A stretch of DNA of 64,000 bases from Paenibacillus luteus (GCF_006542765.1 NZ_SKCD01000001.1:1-64000), one strand, 5' to 3'; shown: positions 35,259 to 44,767, numbered from the stretch's first letter. The notes: generated from the sequence alone by a model not told the origin. Numbers and translations: made by a program.

Positions 35259-35732
35259 TTATAGCTCTTTAAAAACCTTAGCATAACGCTCATATTTGCT
35301 TTGCCAGATGTCCTTCCGCGAAACGATCTCTCGGCCGTTCATCAACGCTTCAATAACGTCCAGACAGACATCCCAACCTGCGATATCCCTTGGCGTATGC
35401 TCTGTCACCCGGTTCAGCTCCTCGGTAAATACCAAGCGGCAGCCATTATGGTCCGGATATAGCTCAAAACGGACCCGATCCTCGTCCCACGTATATTCCA
35501 ATACGGAAAGCGAGATAAGCTTTGTAATCTCCATCTGCTCAAACGTACCGTTTTGCATATCGAACATGATCAAGCCGCCCTCTCGCAGGTTTTCGACCCG
35601 CAGCTCAGGGAACCATCTCGAAAGCTTATCGTTCTCGGTCAGCCACGACCAAACCTCCTTCACGGCATGCTCGAGTCGACGCTCGAGCCGAACGCGAAAG
35701 CCTGTACCAACTGTCTCTATCACTGCTGACAT
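35259..35732 (-). CDS. SRPBCC (AHSA1-like) domain protein
   Basis: A 157-residue single-domain protein of the START/Bet v1-like fold: RLERRLEHAVKEVWSWLTEN at the N-terminus and LSRWFPELRVENLREGG, then GWDVCLDVIEALMNG near the C-terminus are typical of the Aha1/CalC subgroup, which bind small hydrophobic ligands or act as stress proteins. The second ATG, six bases past AAGGAGG, is the better start. It follows the acetyltransferase gene on the same strand at 25 bp and may be co-transcribed with it. Confidence 0.85.
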   Translation of the reverse strand: MSAVIETVGTGFRVRLERRLEHAVKEVWSWLTENDKLSRWFPELRVENLREGGLIMFDMQNGTFEQMEITKLISLSVLEYTWDEDRVRFELYPDHNGCRLVFTEELNRVTEHTPRDIAGWDVCLDVIEALMNGREIVSRKDIWQSKYERYAKVFKEL

Positions 35733-35757
35733 AGCCATCCTCCTTCTACGCTTTATC

Positions 35758-36300
35758 TCATTTAGCTACGCGCTTCGCCATGAAAATATCCGGTTTTCCA
35801 AAGCCATTCGCGTCCGGCAATACCCCTACAACGGTGAAACCTGCTTTCTCGTAAAAGCCAAACGGGTGATGATTTCGGTTTTGAATCTGCTTTAGGTTCT
35901 CCAGCACATCAGGATAAAGCTCCTGTCCATAGAGCGACGTTCCATTGTCCTCATCGTCGGTTCCGAGAAATATCGTCATGCCGCCTTTTTCACTCACACA
36001 GCTTTCAAAATCCGCAACCAAAGCTCTGCCGATCCCTTGGCCTTGATAGTCCTTATGAACAACTAGCGGATGCAAATCCCATACGTTTCCTCCGTAATTG
36101 CTTGCTCCTGCAATCCAGCCGACGACCTGTCCATTCTCATGCACAGCTACTCTACTAATTCGATCCTCCAGCAACGACTCCTCTACTTCAAGCAGGCATT
36201 CGTTCCAGTCATTCCAAGCATGAGCAAAACCTTCGAGCAGCAATCGTGCAGCCTCTTCTTGCATAATCTTGTTGTCTTCCGTTAGAGATAGAATACGCAT
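35758..36300 (-). CDS. GNAT acetyltransferase resembling aminoglycoside 6'-N-acetyltransferase
   Basis: A 180-residue GNAT enzyme. The acetyl-CoA motif is HKDYQGQGIGRALVADFE. The surrounding words NVWDLHPLVV, FLGTDDEDNGTSLYG, HHPFGFYEKAGFTVVGVLPD and ANGFGKPDIFMAKR follow the pattern of AAC(6')-type proteins common in bacilli. Whether it acetylates an aminoglycoside or a housekeeping substrate cannot be told from sequence. The ATG has AGAGGTG at good spacing. Confidence 0.85.
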   Translation of the reverse strand: MRILSLTEDNKIMQEEAARLLLEGFAHAWNDWNECLLEVEESLLEDRISRVAVHENGQVVGWIAGASNYGGNVWDLHPLVVHKDYQGQGIGRALVADFESCVSEKGGMTIFLGTDDEDNGTSLYGQELYPDVLENLKQIQNRNHHPFGFYEKAGFTVVGVLPDANGFGKPDIFMAKRVAK

Positions 36301-36435
36301 GTAAAATCACCTCTTATTCTAGATATCCATTTCGTGGGTCTTTAGTATAATATATAAATAAAAAGAAACATTTGATAGCGTTAACAAAGAGTCGGGGTGA
36401 TGACCGACGGCATAACGGCTCAATGGGGGAATGAT

Positions 36436-37206
36436 ATGAATACTGTAAATGAAAATTCGCAAAAACAAAAATCTTGCCTGGTACATGCTGTATTAATTCT
36501 TGCCGTCCCGGCCGCTATATTTCTTATGGTTATCGTTATTATAGCCATATACGTGCTTAGTTCTCTTGATCCTTTTTCCCTTGGGCCCCGCGAGAGAGAG
36601 ACTGTCTTTATCGAAAACGCGAACGGCCCTTCACTTTATATGAGGTATGGAGAAGTAAATGGGATACGGGAGAACAACGGCACTTTGGAAAGGTTAATAC
36701 TCGCTACTGACGAAGCCGACGAGTTTTCGCCGTTCTACACTTACCTCATCAGCTATAAAGTCAATGATTCGACTAAAACGATCGTTAAGGCCAAACGAAT
36801 CCACAATGAGTTTTCGGAGCTGAACTTTCATCTCTACGAAGCTGAAGCCACACCAACTCCTAATGGCAACTATAGTGCCAGTCCCGGGAACCTCGTGTTA
36901 AGCGGCACCGATTCGCAAAACTATCGCTGGAACGGGATGGAGCTGGAAATCAACCGTAAATGGTTGCAAGCCAAGTATGGTGAACAACGCAATCCCGGAT
37001 TTATTTTGGAAGTGGAAGGCACGCAGCGTTATTACTTTCAGCTCCAGTTGGAGTTGGGTTACAATTACGATATACCGTTCCTGATCTTTAATGCGTGGGA
37101 TGAATTTGAGGGAAGCAGTGCCGTTTCCGATTACACGGTCATTTACAGCGCCCATCCTGGCATGAAATTTATTACGGATAATAAACTATTAATTGTTGAT
37201 CCATAA
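36436..37206 (+). CDS. Single-span membrane protein of unknown function
   Basis: A protein of about 256 residues with a short basic cytoplasmic tail, one membrane span (VLILAVPAAIFLMVIVIIAI) and a soluble, beta-rich outer domain of about 200 residues (ERETVFIENANGPSLYMRYG, YRWNGMELEINRKWLQAKYG, RYYFQLQLELGYNYDI). I do not recognise the family. The ATG follows GGGGGA; a start 13 codons upstream is possible. No operon partners on this strand. Confidence 0.7.
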   Translation: MNTVNENSQKQKSCLVHAVLILAVPAAIFLMVIVIIAIYVLSSLDPFSLGPRERETVFIENANGPSLYMRYGEVNGIRENNGTLERLILATDEADEFSPFYTYLISYKVNDSTKTIVKAKRIHNEFSELNFHLYEAEATPTPNGNYSASPGNLVLSGTDSQNYRWNGMELEINRKWLQAKYGEQRNPGFILEVEGTQRYYFQLQLELGYNYDIPFLIFNAWDEFEGSSAVSDYTVIYSAHPGMKFITDNKLLIVDP

Positions 37207-37251
37207 GTCAATTGCTCAAAGGGCCCGTCTATTTAGCTATTGCCCGCACTA

Positions 37252-37497
37252 TTACGCTTTATATTTCCGCTCATATTCAATCCATTTGATGATAGAAGCA
37301 GCAATGCCCATTACGAAAGAGATCGCAAGTATAGCAGCTAGACCTGTTAGATCTATTTTCTTATCGCTAAAGAAGAACAATCCCGATTGAAGAACCGCGT
37401 AAAACAGCAGGAAATATAAGATCCATCGTATCGCATATAGCGTCCTGCCCCGAGCACGAACGCTTCGCCATTTCTTCCTATCAAACTTGTCGTTCAC
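37252..37497 (-). CDS. Small two-span membrane protein
   Basis: An 81-residue protein: basic N-terminus (MNDKFDRKKWRSVRARGR), span ILYFLLFYAVLQSGLFFF, short charged loop, span LAAILAISFVMGIAASII, and tail KWIEYERKYKA. GTG start with GGAGGG 10 nt upstream. No family recognised. Confidence 0.7.
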   Translation of the reverse strand: MNDKFDRKKWRSVRARGRTLYAIRWILYFLLFYAVLQSGLFFFSDKKIDLTGLAAILAISFVMGIAASIIKWIEYERKYKA

Positions 37498-37602
37498 GAT
37501 TATATGTCCCTCCTAGATATAGAGATCAGGTTCGTTTCCTTGATTTTATATTTATAAGGACGAGTATAGAATGGTGATGCTTTAGCTGGAATTTGTCCCG
37601 TT

Positions 37603-38058
37603 CTAATTGACCATAGGAATGTTTTTAGATTTTTTACTGTAACAAGAATACTTCTTACTGATCTTATATTTGGAACAAGCATTTCCGGTCTCATCGTAGA
37701 TATCTTTACCTATGGCCAGGGTTATACTTCGATCCTCAGCTCCGCTCGCATTTTTAACATATAGCTTGTTGTTCTCGGTCCAATCGATATGAAAATCTGA
37801 TTTTGCGTCACTATAATATACAGTACTTTCAGCATTGTTCTCAGTGTGAGAAATAATGTTTACATATACATTTACACCTCCAGCAGCACCACCGTAATAA
37901 TGATAATAAACCTGCGCTGTATAGTCCCCAGAAGGTGAGACTAGCTCTTTATCTTTAATTCCCTTTTCAAATTCAAATTCGTAGCTTAGATTTTTATACA
38001 CTAGAAATGAGAAAATACAAATTACTAATGCAGAAATAACTACCAATAAATTTTTCAT
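37603..38058 (-). CDS. DUF5412-like membrane-anchored protein
   Basis: A protein of about 151 residues with one N-terminal span (NLLVVISALVICIFSFLVY) and an outer domain starting LVSPSGDYTAQVYYHYYGG, AAGGVNVYVNI, a pattern I associate with DUF5412 proteins in bacilli. The tail is Cys/Lys-rich (CSKYKISKKYSCYSKKSK). The ATG lies about 10 nt after AAAGGTG; an upstream GTG/ATG pair is possible. Function unknown. It shows lower G+C than its neighbours, which hints at later acquisition but is not strong evidence. Confidence 0.6.
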   Translation of the reverse strand: MKNLLVVISALVICIFSFLVYKNLSYEFEFEKGIKDKELVSPSGDYTAQVYYHYYGGAAGGVNVYVNIISHTENNAESTVYYSDAKSDFHIDWTENNKLYVKNASGAEDRSITLAIGKDIYDETGNACSKYKISKKYSCYSKKSKNIPMVN

Positions 38059-38137
38059 GTTCAACATCACCTTTCAGGAAATCCCATCAAATTCAAGAGG
38101 ATGAAATTCTTATTTTTCAACTGCTTCTATATGGATG

Positions 38138-38797
38138 TTAACACGGCAGCACCTCAATGGTGACCGCTTCAGCCGTAAGTGTCAGCTCCGACAATGTGGA
38201 ATCAAGAAGTACATGCAGCTCGAAGCCATTCTCAGCGGCGTATATTTCGTCGTATAGCCAGTATGCACCAACGAGTTGATCAGAGATTTGGTGTAGTTTA
38301 ACGCCAGAGAACGTGATTCTCACATCAGTGAAATAATGGTAGCAACCGCTGCAGTCCAATATCAGGATCAACGTATCCGGCGACGGGCGCTCGAATGATT
38401 TCACATTTGCATCATGCAACGTTTTCTCATGCAGCTGCACCGCGCTCTCCGGAAGCAAAGCTTTGGTCTGCGAATAAGCGCTTCGGTATTCCAGCCCAAC
38501 TTCCTTCGTCCGAGTATTATAATCTTCGTTCCATTGCTGAGCAATCGCTCTGAGCTCTTCGGATGGGTAGCTGGATTTAAGTGTGCCATCATGGATGTAG
38601 GGATGGAAGAACTCCGGCAGAAAGGTAAGCAAATCATGCTTGCGTTGCTCTAACTCTTCCTTGTTTATCGAAGCAATATCAATGCCTTCCGCTTCGTACC
38701 ATGCCAAGTTTTCCAACCAGTCCTTTTCCGTTTCTGGAAAGACTAAGTAACCTCTAACCTGCATTTCTTTATAGCGTTCGATTGTGAAATAATTCAA
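38138..38797 (-). CDS. DUF4085 family protein
   Basis: A 219-residue soluble protein beginning MNYFTIERYKEMQVRGYLVF, with EGIDIASINKEELEQRKHDL and LPEFFHPYIHDGTLKSSYPS, which match DUF4085 proteins of Bacillus and Paenibacillus. The C-terminal half has DTLILILDCSGCYHYFTDVR, and WLYDEIYAAENGFELHVLLD; in related proteins this half resembles a ligand-binding immunity-like fold, but function is not established. Monocistronic, 80 bp from the previous gene. Confidence 0.75.
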   Translation of the reverse strand: MNYFTIERYKEMQVRGYLVFPETEKDWLENLAWYEAEGIDIASINKEELEQRKHDLLTFLPEFFHPYIHDGTLKSSYPSEELRAIAQQWNEDYNTRTKEVGLEYRSAYSQTKALLPESAVQLHEKTLHDANVKSFERPSPDTLILILDCSGCYHYFTDVRITFSGVKLHQISDQLVGAYWLYDEIYAAENGFELHVLLDSTLSELTLTAEAVTIEVLPC

Positions 38798-38882
38798 ATC
38801 TGCTGCCTCCGTAAACTTAATAGAATGGTATCGTATGAATTGGAAAATATATTATAAATTTACCATATCCATTTGAGCAACA

Positions 38883-38928
38883 CAAAAAAACTGCAGCTGA
38901 AGGATTTCTCCCTCTTGCTGCAGTTTCT
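38883..38928 (-). terminator. Rho-independent terminator of thrC
   Basis: AACTGCAGC and GCTGCAGTT pair over 9 bp; on the minus strand the stem is followed by TTTTTTG, 17 bp after the thrC stop codon. Confidence 0.8.
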
Positions 38929-38944
38929 CATTCAAGGTCATCGA

Positions 38945-40342
38945 TTACTTCGCGTTATAAAAAGCTTCCAACTCGCTGACAACTGCCGCAAGCGATCCGT
39001 CTACACGGGTCTGCCGCTGCTCTTTGCTGAATAGTGAAGCGATTTTTTCTGGAAATTGCTGCTCAATGCCGCATAGCTCAATAGCTTCGTTGAACTTGGC
39101 CGGATGAGCGGTTGCAAGCGACACCGTAATTTCCTTGCCATCGCTGTATTTGTCAGCCGCTGCTACGCCGCATGCGGAGTGCGGGTCGAGCAGGTAACCG
39201 TTAGCTGCTTCGTAGGTTTTGATTGTGCTCAAGCACTCTTGCCCTTGTACGCCATGCGCGCCAAATTCTGCTTGCACTTTGCTGAGTGCTTCGCCGGAAA
39301 TAACGATTTGGCCTTCGGCTTTGAACTGCTCCATTAGTGTGCTAATTTGCGCAGCGTCCTCGCCAAGCACGTAATACAAGTAGCGCTCGAAATTGCTTGC
39401 CACTTGGATGTCCATCGATGGGCTGTACGTGCTGCGGAAATCTCCCGGCTTGTACACGCCCTCAAGGATAAAGCGCTCCAAAATATTATTTTCGTTGGTT
39501 GCCAAAATCAACTTGCCTACCGGCAATCCCATGCGCTTAGCCAAATAACCAGCAAAGATATCCCCAAAGTTGCCTGTCGGTACGCTGAAGTTCACTTGCT
39601 TCGCATCCGTTTGCTTCGTAACTTGGAAGTACGCATAGAAATAATAAACGGTTTGCGCCAAGATCCGCACGAAGTTAATCGAGTTGATCGCCGCCAAATG
39701 ATTGCTCGCTTTAAAGTCCAGATCGGCGAACAAGTCCTTGATCATCCGCTGGCAATCGTCGAAATTGCCGTCTACGGACAAGTTCAGTACGTTGTCTTCC
39801 TGTACCGTCGTCATTTGCAGCTCCTGCACCTTGCTTACTTTGCCATGCGGATGCAAAATGCAAATTTTGATGCCGTCCTTGCCTTTGACCCCTTCAATCG
39901 CAGATGCGCCAGTGTCCCCCGAAGTAGCTCCTAGAATGTGGATCTTCTTCTTTTGCTTCGCGGCTACATAGGTGTACAGCTGACCCATGAATTGCAAGGC
40001 AATGTCTTTGAAGGCGAAGGTCGGGCCATGGAAAAGCTCGAGCAAATAAAGATCATCCTTCAGCTTATGGACCGGAGTCACTTCCGGATGGCGGAAGGTC
40101 GAATAGCTCGCGTAGACCATATCCTTCAGATCCTGTTCGGGAATCTCGCCGTTCGTATAATACGAGAATATTTCAAGCACAAGCTCCTGATAGCTAAGCT
40201 CCTGCCACTTCTTCAAGGTTTCTGCTGAAATAACTGGAATTTCGCTTGGAACAAGCAGGCCTCCATCGTTGCCTAGGCCCATCATAAACGCGTCAATAAA
40301 TCCAAGTTTGCCAACATTGCCTCTTGTACTGATGTACTCCAT
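38945..40342 (-). CDS. thrC: Threonine synthase
   Basis: PLP enzyme converting O-phosphohomoserine to threonine. The N-terminus EYISTRGNVGKLGFIDAFMMG and the PLP-lysine motif ELFHGPTFAFKDIALQFMGQ are those of the E. coli/yeast-type (class II) enzyme of about 460 residues, not the shorter B. subtilis type. SGDTGASAIEGVKGKDGI and SVPTGNFGDIFAGYLAKRMG are further signatures. The ATG follows AGGAGG at 10 nt. It stands apart from hom and thrB here, so it is expressed alone; a TATAAT at 40436-40441 may be its -10 box. Confidence 0.95.
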   Translation of the reverse strand: MEYISTRGNVGKLGFIDAFMMGLGNDGGLLVPSEIPVISAETLKKWQELSYQELVLEIFSYYTNGEIPEQDLKDMVYASYSTFRHPEVTPVHKLKDDLYLLELFHGPTFAFKDIALQFMGQLYTYVAAKQKKKIHILGATSGDTGASAIEGVKGKDGIKICILHPHGKVSKVQELQMTTVQEDNVLNLSVDGNFDDCQRMIKDLFADLDFKASNHLAAINSINFVRILAQTVYYFYAYFQVTKQTDAKQVNFSVPTGNFGDIFAGYLAKRMGLPVGKLILATNENNILERFILEGVYKPGDFRSTYSPSMDIQVASNFERYLYYVLGEDAAQISTLMEQFKAEGQIVISGEALSKVQAEFGAHGVQGQECLSTIKTYEAANGYLLDPHSACGVAAADKYSDGKEITVSLATAHPAKFNEAIELCGIEQQFPEKIASLFSKEQRQTRVDGSLAAVVSELEAFYNAK

Positions 40343-40673
40343 CTGTAAATAGCCTCCTACATGCGCACAATTATCGTCAATTTCGTTATTTAAATCATAT
40401 CATCGTTTTCCATAATAATCGAATCTTTTCACTCCATTATATCATTTTTATCGCCTAAAAATAAACGAAAGACAGCCCTTGGTCGAGGCTGATTCAAATT
40501 TTAAATACGTCTAAGCTTTCTCGAGCATGCCAGACACGTTAGAGCGGCACAAGGAATAGTCTAATTCCTGATAACCAATCTCCTGATGAAACAACTCATG
40601 TTCCTCAGCTTGATGGCAAGCACTTACTGGATTTCTACCTGTATCAATACATTATAGGCGTTATCTAATGTAG

Positions 40674-40898
40674 CTATCCTGCACATTCAATTGGCTCTAT
40701 CTAGTCCGGCTATCCTGCACATTCACAATATAGGAGCTAGCAAACGAGACTGAGCTGTAGCTATCCTGTATTTCATGCAACATAGGCCACTCGTTGTGAC
40801 TGATTCGATGCTGAAATCCGTTAAGTTCATGCAATTGTGCAAGATAAGCTTGGAAAAGAGACCGATAATGTTGAAGTTAATGCAGGCGTGCAGGATAG
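40674..40898. repeat. Cluster of the dispersed GTGCAGGATAG motif (locus 2)
   Basis: ctatcctgcac occurs at 40674 and 40710, ctatcctgtat at 40761, and the inverse gtgcaggatag at 40888; a degenerate copy is near 40840. The copy at 40761 is followed by ttcatgcaacatag, matching ccgtacaacata after the copy at 15369, so the shared unit is longer than the core word. Confidence 0.5.
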
Positions 40899-40967
40899 CC
40901 GTGGGAATCGCTGTAACCAACAAATTTTGCATCTTACACAAAGAGGACGACTACTCCCGTTGCAAAA

Positions 40968-41021
40968 CAATAGAGGCTATTCCATTCAGCAGTATTGACT
41001 GCTATGGAAATAGCCCCTATC
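40968..41021 (-). terminator. Long hairpin terminator of the GH43 gene
   Basis: ATAGGGGCTATT and AATAGCCTCTAT pair (one G-U) with an inner CAGT/ACTG stem; on the minus strand it is followed by TGTTTTG, about 30 bp after the stop codon. Confidence 0.65.
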
Positions 41022-41050
41022 ATCAAAAATCAGTCTTAACTAATTATTCA

Positions 41051-44000
41051 CTACTTCACAAAACCGGCTATAATCGCCGCGATCTCCGCGCGGGTAATCT
41101 TGTCTTTCGGACGCAAGGTTCCATCCTCGTAGCCGTTAATGATACCTGCTTCGGTTAGCGCAGTTATCGCTTCTCTGGCCCAGCTGGATATTCCCGCTTC
41201 ATCTTTAAAGGAAGATGTCGTCGCATCTGCAGCTGCTGGCAGTTGGTCTTTCAGCGCTCTATGCAAAATAACAAAAGCTTCCTCTCTCGTCATCTCTTGG
41301 TTTGGCTTAAAGCTGCCGTCTTGGAAGCCCGTAACGATACCGGCTTCATACAAGCCGTTTACATATTTGCTATACCAAGCAGCTTCCGGCACATCTCCAA
41401 AGCTTGATTTCTTCTCGAAACTATCCAAACCAAGCATTCTATACATGACGGCCATAAATTCCGCTCTGCTCATTTCCTTGTTCGGCATAAAGCTGCCGTC
41501 CGGGAACCCTCCCAATATTTCCTTCTCCGCCAGCTTACTTATCGCTGCGCTTGCCCAGTGTCCCGCAGTATCAGGGAAGCTCGGCAGCGGCTCTGGCGTT
41601 GGGCTTGGCGTTGCAGTTGCAGTTGCAGTTGCAGTTGATGTTGGCGCCGGGCTCGGCGTCGAAGCCGGACCTGGTGTTGGATTCGTTGTCGGTGTCGACA
41701 CTGGGTCCGGGCTTGGCGACGGACTTGTTGTCGGTGTCGACACTGGGTCCGGGCTTGGCGACGGACTTGTTGTCGGTGTCGACACTGGGTCCGGGCTTGG
41801 CGACGGACTTGTCGTCGGCGTTGGCTCTGGGTCTGAGCTTGGCGACGGACTTGTCGTCGGCGTTGGCTCCGGGCTTGGCGACGGACTTGTCGTCGGCGTC
41901 GGCTCTGGACTTGGCGACGGGCTCGTCGTCGGCGTTGGCTCCGGGCTTGGCGACGGACTTGTCGTCGGCGTCGGTGTTGGCTCCGGACTTGGTGACGGGC
42001 TCGGCGTCGGCTCAACGACGGTTCCCGCTTTCTCCGCTACCATAATCCAGCTGATTTGCGGATCGGAGCTGGACGCGCCTGCATTCGCCGAACGGTGTAC
42101 CGTCAGCTCCAACTTGCCGGCATCAACCGCGACATCAGGGTAACCCAGTACATCGCTGGCTGCCGTGAAAACATAACCGGTTGTCTTGACCGATCCGTTT
42201 ACAATAATATCTGCAATTCGCTTACCGTTCGAATATTGGGACCATGGATCATACAAACCCACATAAACATCGTAATCTCCATTTTCGATATCGAACCGGT
42301 AAGTCAGGTCATTACCCGAATTGCTCTTCAAATACCGCAGGGAAGTAAAAATATTACCACTGCTTGTGCCAGCTGTGTCCGTATTTTCACCGACATAACC
42401 CCAGCTTTGGCCACTCGCTGGATCATACTTTTGGTCGATAGCTGTTCCGTTAAGAACGTTCTCCTCGCCCATCAAAGCAATAATATCCTTATAATCGGAT
42501 GTCTCAGCTCCTCCGGCATTAACGAAATAAGCGCTGCCTTCCGGAATGACATACAGCTGATGCTCAATCTTCTTTCCTGCAAGCTCCGTAAGCGTACCGA
42601 CAATGCGGACCACGCCTGGCTTCAAGAATGACGAGGCATTCATCGACCAAGCAATTGGCGTATCCTTCTTCGTGCCATCGGATAAAGTGACATTGACTGT
42701 CGCCGGGAGTGCCGGCGCCTTGCCGATGGTTGTGCTCGTAGGAAGCACAGTATTAATCGCTACCTTTCCCATGCCGTCTAGCAAATCGAGCGACCATTCG
42801 TCATGCCAACGAAGAGTAATCTCGTCATTTTGGCCAAACTCGATTGGAAGCCAAATATAACGGGAATTTGCCAAATCGTTTTTATTCCAACGGTCTCCCA
42901 TGTAAATAAACTTACCTGCTGCCGCATCCACCGTTATAACCTGAGTGCTCTGCGAGCCAAAAGTAGTCGAGCTCTCCGGCGCAACGTCGCGCATCGTCTT
43001 CCATGGGCCCATGATGTTGTCAGCCACTGTGTATTTGCCTACATTCGGATCCCAGCCGGTTGCACCAGACGTGATCATGTAGTACTTGCCTTGATACTTA
43101 AAGAGTGCTGGCGCCTCGCGCTGCGCTAGCGGAAATACGCGTACATAATCTACGCCATGCTCCGCTTTGTAAACGGTATCCCGCTCTTCATTTCCATCCT
43201 TGTGCCAGCCGACTACATCCGTATAGGAGTCGTTCAGCTTTGAAATATACATCGTCAGGTTCTCTTCACTTGAATAAACCAAGTAACCGGTACCGTCATC
43301 ATCCTTAAACAATGTCATATCCCGTGCCATACCTGGTTGGCTTGGCTGACCATTGTCTGTCGCGCCTGCCGGTGCTTGATCCATCCGGTGGCTCTCCTGA
43401 TAGACAAACGGTCCGATAGGCGAATCGCTAAGCGCGTAGCCCGCCTCTGCCTTGGCGTAGTTCGCCGTCGAGGTCGCACTTGGACCGTCGGTATGCATCC
43501 ACATCACGTATTTTTTTGTTTTATCGTTATACATGACCTTAGGACGCTCAATAATCCTATCGATACCAATATCGTTCAAAATATCCGCCTGATCCGTTCT
43601 TCCTAGATACAACTCCGAGATAAGCGGGTCATTGACAAAAGAATCCGCAGACGCAATCGCGGTTAGTGCAAGTCCTTTATCTTCCCAGTTGTACAAATCC
43701 TTAGATGCATATACGCGTACGCCTCTGGCCGGCAAATAGCCGTAGGTTTTATCCTCGCCGTACCAGTAGTAGGTTTCAGTCTGTTCGTCATACATCATGC
43801 CTGCGCCATGCGCCTGGATGAGTGCGCCATTCGTATCTCTCCATACCGCTCCCGGCTTGAAGGAATCGTATACCTCACTCGCCGCAAGCTCTGATATCCC
43901 CTTGTTCAAGGCTGCAATTGCTGCAATAATCTTCTCTTGAACCGCAAGCTCCGTAATATCCGCGCCACTGTTACGAAGCGACTGGGCAAGCGCCTCACCG

Positions 44001-44767
44001 TCATCAATCACGGCGTTAAGTGCAGCCACGCTATACGGCGTATAGTCAGGATTTACGATCTCCGCTTTGGCTGCCGCAAGCTTACTCTCCAAATCAGAAA
44101 GCGGAACCGTAATATTCAAGCGAACAATCAAATAGTTAATAAGCGGATCATTATAGTTAGACAATGATGCCGATGCCGGCCCTTGGATGCGGACATTCAG
44201 CTGACCGTCTGTGACGCTTATTTTACGATAGGTGACAATCTTCTCTGCCCCCTCTGCCCCAATATCGAGGTCTCCTTTGGATACGTTATTGCCTTCCAGG
44301 AGCAGATTCACGCTTCTCCCGCTCCATGGGTTGCTGAAGCCGAAGGTCACATCGTAATCGCCTGAAGGCAGCTCGAAGTTATAGGCAATCGCCTTGTCTC
44401 TTACCTGTGTACCATTGTAATATCTCAGCGATCCCATCTTTGTCGTCGCATCACGAACGCTCGTCCCGGTGGTGGTTGTAACCAAGCCCCATGACTTTGA
44501 CGTCTTTGGATCAACTCCATATAACTGCTCCGTCACAGAGCTATATAAACCGAGCTTATCGCCACTCTCTACCGTAGCAGGCGTAGTGTCACCTGCATTG
44601 ACGAAATACAGAATATAGTCGTTATTCTTCAACTCCTGCTCCGTAAATTCGCCTGATGCTGCTGTCGTTCCGCCGTCCGCTGCATAAGCAGGCGTTAGCG
44701 AGGTTAGAAACGATGCAAGCAGCGTACAGCAAAGCATCATAGACAACCATTTCTTTTTTGTAAACAA
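41051..44767 (-). CDS. SLH-anchored multidomain GH43 glycoside hydrolase
   Basis: A 1238-residue secreted enzyme, probably cutting arabinan/galactan-type glycans at the cell surface. Order: signal peptide (1-29); malectin/CBM-like sandwich (45-218); FIVAR helical bundle (222-293); GH43 propeller (about 305-650, with IQAHGAGMMYDEQTETYYWY at its start and REAPALFKYQGKYYMITSG carrying the likely acid Glu); Big_4-like Ig domain (LPATVNVTLSDGTKKDTPIAW); a second malectin/CBM-like domain (745-915); Pro/Ser/Thr linker (918-1060); three SLH domains. The HGxG-YYWYGE pattern fits the subfamily that includes exo-beta-1,3-galactanases. TTG start with AAAGGAGG 7 nt before it. A cre-like site lies upstream. 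Confidence 0.9.
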   Translation of the reverse strand: MFTKKKWLSMMLCCTLLASFLTSLTPAYAADGGTTAASGEFTEQELKNNDYILYFVNAGDTTPATVESGDKLGLYSSVTEQLYGVDPKTSKSWGLVTTTTGTSVRDATTKMGSLRYYNGTQVRDKAIAYNFELPSGDYDVTFGFSNPWSGRSVNLLLEGNNVSKGDLDIGAEGAEKIVTYRKISVTDGQLNVRIQGPASASLSNYNDPLINYLIVRLNITVPLSDLESKLAAAKAEIVNPDYTPYSVAALNAVIDDGEALAQSLRNSGADITELAVQEKIIAAIAALNKGISELAASEVYDSFKPGAVWRDTNGALIQAHGAGMMYDEQTETYYWYGEDKTYGYLPARGVRVYASKDLYNWEDKGLALTAIASADSFVNDPLISELYLGRTDQADILNDIGIDRIIERPKVMYNDKTKKYVMWMHTDGPSATSTANYAKAEAGYALSDSPIGPFVYQESHRMDQAPAGATDNGQPSQPGMARDMTLFKDDDGTGYLVYSSEENLTMYISKLNDSYTDVVGWHKDGNEERDTVYKAEHGVDYVRVFPLAQREAPALFKYQGKYYMITSGATGWDPNVGKYTVADNIMGPWKTMRDVAPESSTTFGSQSTQVITVDAAAGKFIYMGDRWNKNDLANSRYIWLPIEFGQNDEITLRWHDEWSLDLLDGMGKVAINTVLPTSTTIGKAPALPATVNVTLSDGTKKDTPIAWSMNASSFLKPGVVRIVGTLTELAGKKIEHQLYVIPEGSAYFVNAGGAETSDYKDIIALMGEENVLNGTAIDQKYDPASGQSWGYVGENTDTAGTSSGNIFTSLRYLKSNSGNDLTYRFDIENGDYDVYVGLYDPWSQYSNGKRIADIIVNGSVKTTGYVFTAASDVLGYPDVAVDAGKLELTVHRSANAGASSSDPQISWIMVAEKAGTVVEPTPSPSPSPEPTPTPTTSPSPSPEPTPTTSPSPSPEPTPTTSPSPSPEPTPTTSPSPSSDPEPTPTTSPSPSPDPVSTPTTSPSPSPDPVSTPTTSPSPSPDPVSTPTTNPTPGPASTPSPAPTSTATATATATPSPTPEPLPSFPDTAGHWASAAISKLAEKEILGGFPDGSFMPNKEMSRAEFMAVMYRMLGLDSFEKKSSFGDVPEAAWYSKYVNGLYEAGIVTGFQDGSFKPNQEMTREEAFVILHRALKDQLPAAADATTSSFKDEAGISSWAREAITALTEAGIINGYEDGTLRPKDKITRAEIAAIIAGFVK
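41584..42012 (-). repeat. Pro-Ser-Thr linker repeat array in the GH43 gene
   Basis: Tandem copies of SPSPEPTPTT and, toward the C-terminus, three near-identical 14-residue copies of DPVSTPTTSPSPSP. At DNA level a tccgggcttggcgacgga word recurs through the block. Such linkers separate catalytic and anchoring domains and change length by slippage. Confidence 0.8.

Larger units (their letters stand above)
40343..41050. other. 708-bp gap: thrC promoter region, repeats and GH43 terminator only
   Basis: No credible gene was found on either strand. The left end holds the likely thrC promoter (TATAAT at 40436-40441 on the minus strand, without a clear -35). The middle holds the dispersed GTGCAGGATAG motif cluster, and the right end a long hairpin next to the GH43 gene. 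Confidence 0.6.

Noticed and set aside
41539-42045. Arg/Gln-rich and Val/Gly-rich frames opposite or out of frame with the GH43 linker
   Set aside because: They arise from the low-complexity Pro-Ser-Thr linker repeats and have no ribosome binding sites or protein-like composition.
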